Shown piece by piece: positions 21,800 to 22,261 of a DNA stretch of 22,261 nt (the first letter of the stretch is position 1; every line of letters begins with the position of its first letter). A program made the position numbers and the translations under genes. Under the pieces are notes generated by a model, which saw only the letters and a list, made by a program, of their open reading frames with translations, was not told the DNA's origin and searched no databases. The DNA is from an uncultured Selenomonadales bacterium (GTDB lineage Bacteria; Bacillota; Clostridia; Christensenellales; QALW01), in the NCBI GenBank assembly GCA_905200615.1, contig CAJKLB010000040.1:1-22261 (forward strand). The letters run 5' to 3'.

Positions 21800-22129
21800 T
21801 TATGAATCCAATTCTTTTAAACGTTTTAAAATTTGCGGAATCACACCTTGCTGAATTAAATCCAGCAAAATTCCAGGGATAAAAGATTCCTGCTGAATGA
21901 AAGCCGAAAGACAAATGTAGGCATCTTCCGCAGTCATGGAGAGAGCTTGGTTTTTTAATTCCGTTTTGCTTAACCACATGCGATCCCCCATAGCTTCGAT
22001 AGCATTGGGATTCATAAATTCGGATTGCATAAAATCGGCGGAAAATAAATTAATTTTCTCATTAAGCTCCGGCTCTGACAGGGTGCCATTGTCAAAAAAA
22101 TCAAGATAGGATGTAATTTTTTCGTACAT
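21800..22129 (-). CDS. Small cytosolic protein, possibly DUF6508-like
   Basis: This 109-residue, acidic, mostly helical protein has no signal peptide or membrane segment. Its C-terminal part (AYICLSAFIQQESFIPGILLDLIQQGVIPQILKRLKEL) loosely resembles the end of DUF6508 proteins, whose function is unknown; this match is from memory of the pattern and is tentative. ATG 22129 is chosen over a GTG at 22138 because the GTG lies inside the ribosome binding site AGAGGTGA, which is well placed for the ATG. A near-consensus promoter with a very short leader lies just upstream and a hairpin terminator just downstream, so it is an independent, probably well-transcribed unit. Confidence 0.8.
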   Translation of the reverse strand: MYEKITSYLDFFDNGTLSEPELNEKINLFSADFMQSEFMNPNAIEAMGDRMWLSKTELKNQALSMTAEDAYICLSAFIQQESFIPGILLDLIQQGVIPQILKRLKELDS

Positions 22130-22149
22130 TTTCTTCACCTCTTTTTTTT

Positions 22150-22178
22150 ATTATATCATTGCAAAAAATGAAAGTCAA
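22150..22178 (-). promoter_or_regulatory. Near-consensus sigma70-type promoter for the 109-residue gene
   Basis: Read on the minus strand: -35 TTGACT (22178-22173), a 17-base spacer, and -10 TATAAT (22155-22150). Eleven of twelve bases match the consensus. Transcription would start about 7 bases after the -10, leaving a leader of roughly 14 bases that is essentially only the ribosome binding site. Confidence 0.9.
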
Positions 22179-22206
22179 GAGTCGTGAAAATATTTTTGTG
22201 CATGTG

Positions 22207-22221
22207 TTGTATGTGTTACAA
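22207..22221. repeat. Short inverted repeat upstream of the minus-strand promoter
   Basis: TTGTA (22207-22211) and TACAA (22217-22221) form a symmetric pair around 5 bases, about 30 bases upstream of the -35 box. It could be a regulator site, or belong to a rightward promoter for a gene beyond the window edge (TACAAT at 22217-22222 is -10-like). Evidence is weak. Confidence 0.25.
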
Positions 22222-22261
22222 TGATGAGTGACAGAAGAAAAAAAGAGTAGCGAATAGAAGA

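Noticed and set aside
1..22261. CRISPR array, tRNA, rRNA, insertion sequence, integron or phage attachment site
   Set aside because: No regularly spaced direct repeats, cloverleaf genes, transposase motifs or terminal inverted repeats with target duplications were seen on reading both strands.

Overview
The window reads as a chromosomal segment of a monoderm (Gram-positive) bacterium of the Bacillota, most likely class Clostridia. The evidence is strong AGGAGG-type ribosome binding sites, frequent GTG and TTG starts, two lipobox lipoproteins, teichoic-acid-type enzymes, a YidC of the short Gram-positive kind, and no outer-membrane genes. The genus cannot be named. No tRNA, rRNA, CRISPR array, insertion sequence or attachment site was seen.

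Region 1 (57-11134, plus strand) is a compact housekeeping run of eight genes, often overlapping by 1-8 bases: metK, secA, prfB (needing a +1 frameshift), an unrecognised membrane protein with a large ectodomain, tsaD, metG, a TatD-type nuclease, and a sugar-phosphate-isomerase-like TIM barrel. A clear intrinsic terminator at 11137-11167 closes it, and a second large hairpin follows.

Region 2 (11319-16448, plus) looks like one cell-surface operon. It has a sigma70-like promoter, a small Mor-family DNA-binding protein, a five-TM sulfatase/LTA-synthase-like enzyme, a two-TM YIDPS small protein, a type I signal peptidase, and a 705-residue protein that joins a YidC/Oxa1 insertase to a CDP-glycerol glycerophosphotransferase-like domain. 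Together they suggest cytosolic assembly and extracytoplasmic modification of a phosphate-containing surface polymer, plus insertion and processing of its membrane proteins. This fusion is the most unusual object in the window.

Region 3 (16580-20879, plus) is a separate cassette: a lipoprotein substrate-binding protein, an ABC ATPase, a fused double permease, and a winged-helix/LicC-type cytidylyltransferase fusion. It is bounded by terminators on both sides. It reads as an import-and-activate module, possibly for phosphocholine or 2-aminoethylphosphonate, that could supply CDP- or CMP-activated decorations for surface polymers. The substrate and the link to region 2 are inferences.

Region 4 (21013-22178, minus) has two small unrecognised genes, a lipoprotein and a 109-residue cytosolic protein. 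The latter has a near-consensus promoter. Terminator-like hairpins follow each gene. The notable control feature elsewhere is the prfB frameshift site, which has TAA where nearly all characterised sites have TGA.
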